Below, piece by piece: positions 44,921-57,100 of a stretch of 64,000 nt of DNA. Within the stretch, counting starts at the first letter, position 1, and each line of letters begins with the position of its first letter. Origin of the DNA: Aegilops tauschii subsp. strangulata (Eukaryota > Streptophyta > Magnoliopsida > Poales > Poaceae); contig NC_053035.3 of NCBI RefSeq assembly GCF_002575655.3, positions 374,705,792 to 374,769,791 on the forward strand, given 5' to 3'. A program made the translations under genes and the position numbers. The notes beneath the pieces were generated by a model, which saw nothing but the letters and a program-made list of their open reading frames with translations, was not told the DNA's origin and made no database searches.

Positions 44921-44927
44921 CTTATAG
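44921..44927 (-). promoter_or_regulatory. Candidate antisense promoter TATA, Tat copy 2
   Basis: The minus strand reads CTATAAG about 141 bp upstream of the aORF ATG at 44780. It is the counterpart of 13640-13647. Confidence 0.55.
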
Positions 44928-45376
44928 CTTCGCGAGGAAAGGCCGGGGAGGCCGGACGTGGGGGGAGGCGTGGGATTAACTGCACCCATTCCCCCCACGC
45001 CTCGCGATTATTACGCCCTAAAGGCGAGCCGAAACTGCCGCAAGGAGACGTGCGGGCGGTTTCGAGATGCAGAGAATCCGCGCCTGGACCCGGGCGTGGA
45101 CGTGGCGGGCCCCCGCCATACGGCGACGTCCCGTCGCGCGCGTGAGCTGGCAGGCTTTCCGGCCAAGAGGGGCCACGTGGTTCGCAGACGGCAAGTGGCC
45201 GGCCCGCGGCCCGGTGCACGCACTGGCGAGCTCCCGCCCTCCGACTCCGGAGTTTTCGACCAAGGCGGCACGCCTAACCAAAGCCGGCTCCCAGCTGCCG
45301 GCTTGTCAAGATAGGAAGCTGATCGAGCTTCTCAACTCCTACCCAACCTCGAAGCCCAATCAGCTTCGGGGACTAC

Positions 45377-46547
45377 TGTCGGAGTAAATGGCCACGGGTA
45401 GCCTAACCGACTGCCCCTGGTTCTTCTGAAAACTTATCAGGCCTTTGGGCCTCCAAGCACTCCAAGCATTGGACCACCTCCCCTGGCCGGCTACCCCCGA
45501 AGCCGACTCACGGGAGGCGGCCCAGCCTCAGCAACCTTCCCCCCAGGATATCCGCGGGGTGGCCGACTCCAGGAAGCCGGCCTCGAAGAGCGCTGACTCC
45601 AAGAAGCCGGCCGAGACCACAACCACCAAAGCTACACCCACATAACGGTGACAAGACGGGGTGTGGCCACAGTGCGGCCCACTACCCCCGAAGCCCGAGG
45701 CAGGCATGGCCACAGGAGGCCGTACGGGACGGCCGTCTCCCATTCGGCTCGGCACTGTAGCCATGCTAGCCTCAACGTCATCCACGACAGACTCCCGTAC
45801 GGCCCACAGGCGGCGGGTCCCCTCGGCCAGAGAGAAGCGCGGAGGCGGCCCGGCCTCCCCCAGTCGGCCAAGGGCATAGCCGGCCCCCAAAAGCCGGCTA
45901 CCCCCTCCCTCGAAGCATGCGCCCCATTAAAGAGACAAGACGAGGTAAGGCTACAGTGAGGACCCTCGAGGCGGCCCACTGTAGCCACGATTACCTCAAC
46001 AACGCCCTTGTCCTCGGGGGCGAGGCTACAGTAAGCAGCCGCCGACAAGATCCTAGGCGGTGGGGCCAGCCTGTCGACCAAGAGGCCGGCAGCCGGCAGG
46101 ACCCACTAGTCGGCGGGCCCCAACAACCGGCGGAGAAGCCGACGAGCGTAGACACTGATGGCTGGGACCAGAGCCCAGCCGGATTACAATTGTACCCCCG
46201 GGGGGTAGGCCTATAAAAACCCCCCGGAGCACCCATGCAAAGGGTTGGCTTCTGACCATAGCACACACACCATAGAGAGAGAGAAGTGAGAGCTAGCCTT
46301 GTTCTTCTTCTCCCTTGAACCCAACAGCTCTAGGAGCGATTGTAGCTACTTTTACTGATCTAGTGATCATGCGGAGACCCCGCAGAGCAGGACTAGGGGT
46401 GTTATCTCCTCGGAGAGCCCCGAACCTGGGTAAGATCCGCCGGCGTGCATGTCTTCGCCTCATCCCGTTTCCAGGCACCGGCGACGTCTTATTGGCACCC
46501 ACAATGATAAGCCACCCGTTGGCATATGTCGCACCAACCACCCAACA
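45377..46547 (+). repeat. 3' LTR of Tat copy 2
   Basis: This 1,171-bp LTR is the partner of 35502-36674. The end has mutated from CCGACA to CCAACA and the TATA from TATATAAA to TATAAAAA. TSD GTTGG follows at 46548. Confidence 0.94.
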
Positions 46548-48575
46548 GTTGGAGTGTTGTAGCATTGTTGCTTGTTGCATTTTAACTGCTATCATGCTGT
46601 TAATCGCAGATTCGTGTCATTCTTGTTTTGCTTGCCATTTGCAAACCGTGCATCCGTTTCCGGTGATCTTTATATCGATTTCGACTGAAATCATCTCATC
46701 TTTCCAGTGGCATGCTTGGTTTTCCAAGTTACTGCCTTGTTCATCATTTTTCTTCCGGAGCACGCATATGCATCGCATACCATATCTCGCATATCATACA
46801 TGTGTTGCATCATGTTGCTTGCGCATTTCTCGTGATTGATTGTGGATCCGTTGCTTGTGTTCTTGTCTTGGGTAGAGCCGGGAGACGAGCTCATGAACGA
46901 GGAACCTCTTGAGTACGCTTACGAGGATCAAGCTTTCGACAACTCTGAGAACCTTGCAGGCAAGATGACCACCCCTCGAAATCACTTCTATCTTTGCTTT
47001 GCTAGTTGTTCGTTCTATTGCCATGCTGCGCTACCTATCACTTGCTATATCATGCCTCCCATATTGCCATGTCAGCCCCTAACCATCCTTTCCTAGCAAA
47101 CCGTTGTTTGGCTAAGTTACTGCTTTTGCTCAGCCCTTCTTATAGCGTTGCTAGTTGCAGGTGAAGTTGAAGTTTGTTCCATGTCGGAACATGGATATGT
47201 TGGGATATCACAATATCTCTTATTTAATTAATGCATCTATATATTTGGTAAAGGGTGGAAGGCTCAGCCTTATGCCTGGTGTTTTGTTCCACTCTTGCCG
47301 CCCTAGTTTCTGTTATACCGGGTTTATGTTCCTTGAGTTTGCGTTCCTTACGTGGTTGGGTGATTTATGGGACCCCCTTGACAGTTCGCCTTGAATAAAA
47401 CTCCTCCAGCAAGGCCCAACCTTGGTTTTACCATTTGCCACCTAAGCCTTTTCCCCCGGGTTTTCGCGAGCCCGAGGGTCATCTTTATTTTAACCCCCCC
47501 CCCGGGCCAGTGCTCCTTCGAGTGTTGGTCCGAACCAAGCAGCCTGCGGGGCCACCTCGGGGAAACTCGAGGTCTGGTTTTACTCGTAGCTTGACTTATC
47601 CGGTGTGCCCTGAGAACGAGATATGTGCAGCTCCTATCGGGATTTGTCGGCACATTCGGGCGGCTTTGCTGGTCTTGTTTTACCATTGTCGAAATGTCTT
47701 GTAAACCGGGATTCCGAGACTGATCGGGTCTTTCCGGGAGAAGGTTTATCCTTCGTTGACCGTGAGAGCTTATGATGGGCTAAGTTGGGACACCCCTGCA
47801 GGGTATTATCTTTCGAAAGCCGTGCCCGCGGTTATGAGGCAGATGGGAATTTGTTAATGTCCGGTTGTAGAGAACTTGTCACTTGACCCAATTAAAATGC
47901 ATCAACTGTGTGTGTAGCCGTGATGGTCTCTTCTCGGCGGAGTCCGGGAAGTGAACACGGTTTGAGTTATGAATGACGTAAGTAGGAGTTCAGGATCACT
48001 TCTTGGTCATTGCTAGATGATGACCGTTCCGTTGATTCTCTTCTCGCTCTCTTTTGCGTATGTTAGCCACCATATATGCTTATTGCCGCTGCAGCTCCAC
48101 CTCATTACACCATCCTTTCCTATAAGCTTAAATAGTCTTGATCTCGCGGGTGTGAGATTGCTGAGTCCTCGTGACTCACAGATTTTACCAAAGCAGTTGC
48201 AGGTGCCGACGCTGCCAGTGCAGATGATGGGATCGATCTCAAGTGGGAGTTCGATGAGGAACGTGGTCGTTACTATGTGTCTTTTCCTGATGATCAGTAG
48301 TGGAGCCTAGTTGGGACGATCGGGGATCTAGCATTTGGGGTTATCTTATTTTACATCTTGACCGTAGTCGGTCTATGTGCGTATTTTGGATGATGTATGG
48401 ATTATATTTATGTATTGTGTGAAGTGGCGATTGTAAGCCAACTCTTTATCCCATTCTTGTTCATTACATGGGATTGTGTGAAGATGACCCTTCTTGCGAC
48501 AAAACCACTATGCGGTTATGCCTCTAAGTCGTGCCTCGACACGTGGGAGATATAGCCGCATCGTGGGCGTTACAA

Positions 48576-48595
48576 GTTGGTAATCAGAGCCATCC
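48576..48595 (+). promoter_or_regulatory. Primer-binding site, chromovirus
   Basis: TTGGTAATCAGAGCCATCC starts within three bases of the LTR end (48574). It resembles the initiator-methionine primer (TGGTATCAGAGC) with one extra A. The exact primer is not certain. Confidence 0.65.
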
Positions 48596-49729
48596 CCGAC
48601 TTAGGAGCCCCCTGCTTGATCGAATCGCTGGCGTTGTTGAGTCTAGAAGAAAAATGTTTTGAGTCTTAGGATTATATATATCGGAGAGTAGGATTCTTTT
48701 TACTCCTCAGTCCCTTCGTCGCTCTGGTGAGGTCTCCTGACGTAGAAGTTTTGACTATTCTCTCCAAAAATTTCACACAAAAAAAATTTAGGATCACACG
48801 GGTATCTTGGAATCTTTCCGATGGTTTTGTGACGAGAACATTGTTCTTGGTGCCTCCTGACATTTAGGGGTTGTGGCAGTGTCCCGGGGAGTTGAGCTCC
48901 GAGGTGTTGTCGTCACAATTTTATCGTTGCAGTTCTGGAATACCTGAGTTTCGCCGACATCGAAATCTCTTTTATGCAGTTGTTGGTGAGATCATCTCGA
49001 CGCCACCCAGTACTGGGGCGGGAGTTCGGGAGTATTGCCATAACTCGTATAACGGATGTTTTTCGAAGGTTGAGGTAAATGATTTCCGAAGGTTTCTTGG
49101 TTATGTGTTGACGGATGGATATAGCTGGATCTAGGGATTGCTAGTTTGTGTGATATATTTTGTGTCCCCTGTATCCCCAACACCAGATTGCATAACCAGA
49201 AAGTTTTGGGAGTTTATAAGTGGGAATTGAAGTAGCCTTAGGATATCTTTCCGACAGACGCATGATATGAGATTGGGGTTCGACGTCTAGTGGTCCGCCT
49301 GTACACGGTTGATTTTACAGTGGTCTCGTAGTGTCTTAAAGAGTCCTTGGCTATGCCGACTCGGGGACGCTTCGTATGTCATGTGCACAGCCTTGTACAT
49401 GATGGTGTTGTACGATTGAGCCCGTGTGGGCCCCACCACGAAAACTTCGGACGAAATTTCTATCATATGTTTGTTCCGGCTTATTCTGCAAGCCAATACT
49501 TTGTTTTGTTTTGAATTGTGGTATTCGAGTTGCTTCGAAGTCATATGTTGATTCCATATCTTTTTCAAGTGGCTTCTCAATTTATGGAAGTGTGATGATT
49601 TACTATGGAATTCATTCGTTCATCTTCGTTCGAATGTTTATTGTGAAGACTATATGTTGCAATTTCTATCCGTTGATTCTACTTATCTATTTATCTATCA
49701 AGATGCTAACGGATGTCACCCTCTTCAGG
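48596..49729 (+). other. Untranslated leader of chromovirus
   Basis: About 1.1 kb between PBS and gag-pol ATG. The open frame extends back to 49424, but the extra N-terminal residues look unlike Gag. I see no other feature. Confidence 0.7.
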
Positions 49730-52700
49730 ATGGCTCCGCCAATGCGTCAGAATCCGGATCGCAATGAAGGGAGTCAAGCGAACCCTCCGCCACCACCTCC
49801 ACCTCCGGAGGCATGGCAAGCTATCATGGCAGCCACCAACGCCAATGCTCAGATATGTCAAGGCAATCAAGGTCAAGGCAACAATCAGTTTCACTTTGCC
49901 ACTCTCAACCAGTTTCTCGCAAACCAGCCCAAGTCTTTCAGCTACTGTGCCGAGGCCACGGATGCCGATGATTGGCTCGTGGACATAAACAAGCATTTTG
50001 AATGTAGCAATGTCAGGCCTGAGGACTATGTCAAGTTCGCTTCTTTTCAGCTCAAGGACCAAGCTGCTAATTGGTATCAACAATACAAAGATTCCACAGG
50101 AGGTCGTGTGATCACTTGGACTGACTTCTGTCGGGACTTCAAAGCGCACCACATTCCACAAAGTGTTGTTGAGAGCAAGCGTGAGGAGTTCCGCAATCTC
50201 AAGCAAGGCAACATGTCTGTGTATCAATACAAAATCCAGTTTCAGAAACTTGCTCGCTTCACTAAACAAGACGTTCCTGATGAAAAGAGCATGATCTATC
50301 ACTTCAGAGGTGGCCTTAGAGAGGATCTGCAGTTAGCTCTCGTTCTTGTTGAGCCTACTCAGTTTGATCAATTCTACAATATGGCATTGAAGCAAGAGGC
50401 TACTCAGCTCAAGTGTGAGGCTTCTAAGAAGAGAGTCAGAGACGCAGTTCAGTCTTCTTCTTCCTCACTTGTGGCAGCTAAGCAACAGAAGTTCTGGTTG
50501 CCTCCTCCTCCTCCGTTTCGTCAGCCTTACCAGCAGAAGAACAAAGGTGGCCATGGTTCTTCCAACTCTGGCTATCAGAACAAGTCTCAGAATCAAGCTC
50601 CTAAGTCCAATGCTCCTTATCACCGTCCACTCTTAGAGGTGACTTGCAACAAATGTCAGCAGAAAGGTCACTATGCTAACAAGTGCTTCAACCAAAGGCG
50701 CCTTCCGCCTCCTCATCCTGTCAGATCTTCCAGCAATGCAGTGGTCAAGCATAATCCAAAGTCTGCAAAGGTGAACATGATGAATGCAGCTCAAGCAGAG
50801 GAATCTACTGATGTGATAATGGGTAATCTTCCTGTTAATGATATTCCTGCAAAAGTCTTATTTGATACTGGTGCATCGCTTTGTTTCATGTCAAGACCGT
50901 TTATTGCCAAGCATGAATTCACTTGTTCTCATCTGGGGAAACCCATGGATGTCGTTTCTCCGGGTAAACGTTTGAGTTCTAGTATGATGGTTCCGGATGT
51001 TTCCATCAAGATGGGTGACTATGAATTTCTGTCTTCTCCAATTGTTCTTGGTGACTCAGATATTGATCTAATTCTCGGGATGGACTGGCTTTCTAAGCAC
51101 AAAGCTCAACTTGATTGTGCTGCCAGGGAAATTCAATTGACACACTCTTCTGAGGATGTGATTATTTTTGCCGCTCGTGATGAAACCATTCAGTTTTTTT
51201 CTCTCAATGAGAAGGGCGAATTGAATGCCATCTCTCAAATTCCAGTCGTTTGTGAGTATCAAGATGTCTTTCCAGAAGAGCTTCCGGGTATGCCTCCTCA
51301 TCGGCCAGTTGAGTTCGTTATCGAACTAGAGCCTGGCACTGAACCCGTTTGCAAGCGTCCATACAAGCTTGGACCTAACGAGCTGAAGGAATTGAAGAAA
51401 CAGCTCGATGAACAAGAGCGTCTGGGTTTGATCAGACCGAGTTCTTCTCCTTCTTCTCCATGGGGTTGTGGTGTTCTTTTTGTAAAGAAGAAGGATGGCA
51501 CGGACCGACTTTGTGTCGACTACCGTCCATTGAACAAGAAGACAATTAAGAACAAGTACCCACTTCCCAACATCAATGAGCTATTCGAGCAACTCAAAGG
51601 TGCTAAAGTATTCTCCAAGCTTGACCTTCGCATGGGTTATCATCAGATTCGCATTTGTGAAGAAGATATTCCCAAGACAGCATTCAGAACAAGCTTTGGT
51701 TCTTATGAATATACTGTCGTGTCTTTCGGCCTTGTCAATGCTCCTCCAGTTTTCTCTCGGATGATGAATTTCATCTTCAACCCCTATACCAATGAATTCG
51801 TCCTAGTGTATCTCGATGATATCTTGGTCTTCTCCAAGAATAAGAAGGACCATGCCAAACATTTGCGATTGGTGCTCGACAAGCTCAGAGAGTATCAATT
51901 CTATGCGAAGTTCTCTAAATGTGAGTTTTGGCTTGATGAAGTTCTTTTCCTTGGTCACATCATCTCTGCCAAGGGCATCGCTGTTAATCCCGAGAAGGTG
52001 TCCGCAATTGTGAATTGGGAACCTCTTCAGAATGTCAAGCAGCTCCGCAGTTTTCTTGGTCTTGCAAGCTATTGCCGAAGATTCGTTGAGAATTTCTCTA
52101 AGATTGCAAAGCCTCTTTCCAACCTCCTCCAGAAGCATGTGAAGTATGTCTGGTCTCCTGAGTGTGACGTTGCTTTCAACACTCTCAAAGAGAAACTCGT
52201 CACCGCTCCTGTCTTGACTCCTCCTGATGAATCCAAGCCATTTGAAGTTTTCTGTGATGCTTCTCTCCAAGGTCTCGGTGCTGTGTTAATGCAAGAGAAG
52301 AAAGTTGTGGCCTATACCTCTCGTCAGTTAAAGCCCAAAGAAAAGAATTACCCCACTCACGATCTCGAGTTGGTGGCAGTTGTCCATGCATTAATAACGT
52401 GGAGACATCTCTTGTTGGGAAGACAAGTGGACATATTCATCGATCACAAGAGTCTCAAGTACATCTTCACTCAGCCCAACCTCAACCTCAGGAAGACTCG
52501 GTGGGTCGAAATGATTCAAGAGTACAATCCGAGTATTGAATATACTCCAGGCAAGGCCAATGTCATTGCAGATGCTTTAAGCAGGAAGGCTTATTGCAAC
52601 AGCTTAATTCTCAAGCCATTCCAACCGGATCTTTGTGAAGCTTTCCGCAAGCTGAATCTCCAAGTTGTTCCTCAAGGCTTTCTTGCCAACCTCATAGTCT

Positions 52701-53452
52701 CTCCTACTTTGGAAGATCAAATTCGTGAGGCACAACTCCTGGATACCATGGTGAAGAAGGTGAAACGTTGTATCGACAAGGGTCTTTCCAAATACAAGTA
52801 CTATCGCATTGATGACAGAGACACTTTATTCTTCGAGGACCGGATTGTGGTTCCTAAAGGTGATCTAAGGAAAGTCATTATGAACGAGGCGCACAATTCT
52901 CTCCTTTCCATTCATCCTGAAAGTACGAAGATGTACCATGACCTCAAGCAGTCGTATTGGTGGACTCGAATGAAGCGAGAAATTGCTCAGTTCGTGAATG
53001 AATGTGATGTCTGTCAAAGAGTGAAAGCAGAACACCAACGACCAGCTGGTTTCCTCCAACCTCTTGCTATCCCAGAATGGAAGTTTGATCATATCGAAAT
53101 GGACTTCGTGACTGGATTTCCAAAGTCCAAGCGCGGAAATGATGCTATCTTCGTTGTCATCGACAAGCTTTCTAAAGTGGCTCATTTCCTTCCAATCAAA
53201 GAATCCATCACAGCAGCTCAGTTGGCAGAGCTATACACCTCCAGAATTGTCTCCTTGCACGGCATTCCACAATTGATTTCTTCAGATCGTCGAAGCATCT
53301 TCACCTCTAAGTTCTGGGACTCCTTCCAGAAGGCCATGGGCACAAACATTCGCTTCAGCACAGCTTTCCATCCTCAAACTAGTGGCCAAGTCGAGCGAGT
53401 CAATCAAATTCTGAAGATATGCTCAGGGCTTGTGTCATTTCCTTTGGCATGA
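49730..53452 (+). pseudogene. Chromovirus gag-pol polyprotein, N-terminal part to frameshift
   Basis: Start chosen at ATG 49730 ([11 protein letters not shown], followed by a Pro run), typical of this Gag. Domains: capsid core about residues 60-230, CCHC knuckle ([14 protein letters not shown]) near 304-318, protease DTGA near 378, RT with YLDD near 694, and RNase H ([13 protein letters not shown]..) near 835-960. Integrase follows: an HHCC region near 1050-1100, the first Asp in IEMDFVTGF, the second in ISSDRRSIF (usually DRGxxF or similar, so the residues after Asp are altered) and Glu in GQVERVNQ. One missing G near 53416 moves the frame, and this part ends at 53452. Confidence 0.94.
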
Positions 53453-54141
53453 AATGGGAAGATTGTCTTCCATATGCCGAATTCTCCTACAACAACAGCT
53501 TCCAAGCAAGTTCGGGCAAGGCCCCGTTCGAGATTCTCTATGGCAGAAAGTGCCGTGCTCCTCTCAATTGGTCAGAGACTGGTGAACGCCAACTTCTTGG
53601 CAATGACTTAATCACTGAAGCTGAAGAAATGTGTAAAGTCATCCGTGATAATCTCAAAGCCGCGCAATCGCGCCAGAAGAGTTACTATGATAGTAAGCAC
53701 CGTGATGTGGCTTTCGAGATCGGAGACCATGTCTACCTCCGCGTCTCTCCAATGAAAGGCACTCGTCGCTTCGGTATCAAAGGGAAGCTTGCCCCTAGAT
53801 ACGTGGGTCCTTTCAAGATCATTGGCAAAAGAGGCGACCTCGCCTATCAACTTGAGCTTCCTTCCAACTTCGCGAACGTGCATGATGTGTTCCACGTGTC
53901 ACAGCTCCGCAAGTGCTTCAAGGCGCCTGAGCGCACTATCAACTTCGAAGAGATTGACCTCCAAGAAGATTTGTCTTATCATGAGCACCCCGTTGCTATT
54001 CTTGAAGAAACTGAGCGCAAGACTCGCAACAAGTCAATCAAATTCCTGAAAGTGAAGTGGTCGCACCATTCCGACCGGGAAGCCACCTGGGAACGCGAGG
54101 ACCATCTCCGTTCCGAATATCCAGAGTTCTTTCAGTCCTAG
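53419..54141 (+). pseudogene. Chromovirus integrase C-terminus and chromodomain
   Basis: This continues the polyprotein in another frame after the one-base loss. Integrase end: EDCLPYAEFSYNNSF, APFEILYGRKCRAPL, then a GPFKIIGKRGDLAYQLELP domain and VFHVSQLRKC. The last ~40 residues form a chromodomain (KFLKVKWSHHSDREATWERE..LRSEYPEFF). Chromodomains of this class are thought to steer integration to heterochromatin by reading histone marks. The stop is at 54139-54141, 36 bp before the 3' LTR. Confidence 0.93.
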
Positions 54142-54177
54142 ATCTCGGGACGAGATCCTCTCGTAGTGGTGGAGTGT

Positions 54178-57100
54178 TGTAACACCCCGCATGTAACTTG
54201 CCATATTTGTAACTCCAACTCTTGCCATTTTCGGCTATGCGTTATGATATTCCCTCCGTGTTCGGGTTTTGTCTTTCGTTTTGCATTTTGTTCATGTCAT
54301 GCATTTCATATCATGTCATCATGTGCATTGCACTTGCATACGTGTTCGTCTCATGCATCCGAGCATTTTTCCCGTTGTCCGTTTTGCAATCCGGCGCTCC
54401 CATCTCCTCCGGTGCACCCCTCTTGTTTTATTTCGTGAGCGGGTGTCAAACATTCTCGGAATGGACCGAGGCTTGTCAAGTGGCCTTAGTATACCACCCG
54501 GAGACCACCGGTCAAGTTTCGTTCCATTTGAAGGTCGTTTGGTACTCCAACGGTTAACCGGGTATCCGCAAAGTCCATTTTTATGCTCCAGAAAAAACCC
54601 CTCTCTAAATAGCCCAAAACCCACCAAACTCTCTTCCATGCTCTAGGTCGTTCGATCACGATCGTGTGGGCGAAAACCGCACCTCATTTGGAGCCTCCTA
54701 GCTCCCTCTAACTATTTATATGTGACCGTCCCGAAATACGAACGCAGACGAAACCCTAGAAAAATCCCTCCGCGCCGCCGGACGCGTCCGTACCCCGCCG
54801 GACATATCGCCGCCGCCTCGCAGCCACTGGCGTCGCGCCACCTGTCCCGCTACGCCGCCACCCACCGCCGGCCCGTCGGGCCCGTAGCGGACCCGCGCGG
54901 CCCGTTCGCCGCCCTCCTCCTCGCGCCGCCGCGGCCTCCCGGCCGCCGCCGAGCCGCGCGCCACCGCGCCCCCTCCGCCGGTCGTCCCCGACGTCTCCGG
55001 CCTCTCCCTCCTCACCCCGCCGTCTCCTCCTTCTCTTCCGTCGCCGGCGGAGAGCCCGGCTCGATCGGATCTGGACACGGTGGAGGTTGACTTTTTCTCT
55101 CCCCTCTCCCGAAATTTCGCCGTCATGAAAGTTTGGCAGCATGTACCCCTGTTCATCAGTGCATAACTCTATGCATATAGCTCCGTTTCGCGCGTGTAAT
55201 ATGTCAAATTGTTCGTCTCATGATTCTCTACATTTTGTTAAATTGCACCATGTTCATTAGAAGTCATCTTGATGCCCAAATCTCTGGTGCAAGAGTGCCA
55301 CTTGCTGTTATCTGCTGGTTCTTAGCAGAACTTGGAGATTTGTCATTTTTGTATCATTTAATCTGTGCATCTTATGGGAATGAGCTCTACACGTGTTTTG
55401 TTGTATGCCATGCCATCTTTCCAGTGGTGTATGCCATGAATTTTTGTGATCTCTGTGGTGACTATAACAATCATGCAAACTAGGCCGCGTAATGTTTCTG
55501 ATTTCAGGGACTTGGTGATTTCTCTAAGTCTTTGTCTGCTGTTATTTTGTTGCCATGTAAACTTGATGCTACAGAGAGATCCATGCATATTTTGGAGATG
55601 TTAAGTAAGGATGTTTTGTAGATATTGTTGTAATTGATCCATTCCTGCCCTTGTTTGCATTTATGGAGTGCCATAGCATGACTCTATCTTGCTCTACTTT
55701 TGCTATAAAATATTTCTGGCAGATTCTTAACATGATATTCATTTTTGCCAAGCTTCTTGTAGTTGATCCATACATTCTATGCTTTTATTCTTGCAATGTA
55801 TAGTTTCATAAACATGCCATCTTGCTGTAGGTATGCTAGTTTTGTCATGAATTGATTCTTGGTGAGTGCATCAAGCTCACCAAGATGCCCTCATATTATT
55901 GTTTCTATCATGCTCTGTTTTCTGCTAAGTCTGAAACCTGATAATGAAACTTGCTATGTTTACATGCTTTCCATCATATCTTCTGGGCCTTTTTGGCTTA
56001 TGGTCAGTAAGGGACTTTTGTCATATGCATTTAGTAGAACACTGCCATGCCTTGTTTTGCTATGTTAAGTTCCTGTAGCATGTTGATTTAGTGCTCTGAA
56101 CATTGCTACCTGATGCTGTTTCTGCCATGTCCAGTAATTTCACCAAGTCTGTGAACTTGTTATCTTTTGTACTTTTGCCATGCTTGTTTGAGCTTGATAT
56201 GTTGTGATCTAGCCGTAGCTCAGTGTTCATCTTTTGTCAAGCTTCTCCTGTAGATTACTGTCATATGCTTTGTTGCTATGTTGGAGTGCCGTAGCATTGT
56301 TGCTTGTTGCATTTTAAGTGCTATCATGCTGTTAATCGCAGATTCGTGTCATTCTTGTTTTGCTTGCCATTTGCAAACCGTGCATCCGTTTCCGGTGATC
56401 TTTATATCGATTTCGAACGAAATCATCTCATCTTTCCAGTGGCATTCTTGGTTTGCCAAGTTACTGCCTTGTTCGTCATTTTTCTTTCGGAGCACGCATA
56501 TGCATCGCATACCATATCTCGCATATCATACATGTGTTGCATCATGTTGCTTGTGCATTTCTCGTGATTGATTGTGGATCCGTTGCTTGTGTTCTTGTCT
56601 TGGGTAGAGCCGGGAGACGAGCTCGTGAACGAGGAACCTGTTGAGTACGCTTACGAGGATCAAGCTTTCGACAACTCTGAGAACCTTGCAGGCAAGATGA
56701 CCACCCCTCGAAATCACTTCTATCTTTGCTTTGCTAGTTGTTCGTTCTATTGCCATGCTGCGCTACCTATCACTTGCTATATCATGCCTCCCATATTGCC
56801 ATGTCAGCCCCTAACCATCCTTTCCTAGCAAACCGTTGTTTGGCTAAGTTACCGCTTTTGCTTAGCCCTTCTTATCGCGTTGCTAGTTGCAGGTGAACTT
56901 GAAGTTTGTTCCATGTCGGAACATGGATATGTTGGGATATCACAATATCTCTTATTTAATTAATGCATCTATATATTTGGTAAAGGGTGGAAGGCTCGGC
57001 CTTATGCCTGGTGTTTTATTCCACTCTTGCCGCCCTAGTTTCTGTTATACCGGGTTTATGTTCCTTGAGTTTGCGTTCCTTACGCGGTTGGGTGATTTAT

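Larger units (their letters stand above)
35502..46547 (+). mobile_element. Tat-lineage Gypsy, copy 2 (internally deleted)
   Basis: This 11,046-bp element has TSD GTTGG (35497-35501 and 46548-46552) inside the chromovirus 5' LTR. It belongs to the same family as copy 1. A ~2.9-kb deletion at about 38121 joins mid-gag directly to the region just before the second RNase H. It removes the gag C-terminus, protease, RT and first RNase H, corresponding to about 3966-6866 of copy 1. The antisense gene is better preserved than in copy 1. It cannot move on its own. Confidence 0.95.
33775..48574 (+). repeat. 5' LTR of chromovirus, split by Tat copy 2
   Basis: Without the Tat insertion and one TSD it is about 3,749 bp. 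Against the 3' LTR it lacks the 413 bp at 54379-54791, but has about 50 extra GC-rich bases near 34140-34200. The GC-rich stretch 33990-34280 yields long Pro/Arg/Ala open frames on both strands, which are not genes. A poly-C tract near 47500 is shorter than its partner near 57230. Confidence 0.9.

Noticed and set aside
46315..48310. Open frames such as 46836-47096 and 47348-47686
   Set aside because: The same frames recur at 56568-56828 and 57080-57421 because both stretches are chromovirus LTR.
49424..49729. Upstream extension of the chromovirus polyprotein
   Set aside because: The extra ~100 residues are hydrophobic and unlike Gag, while ATG 49730 begins a typical Gag N-terminus.
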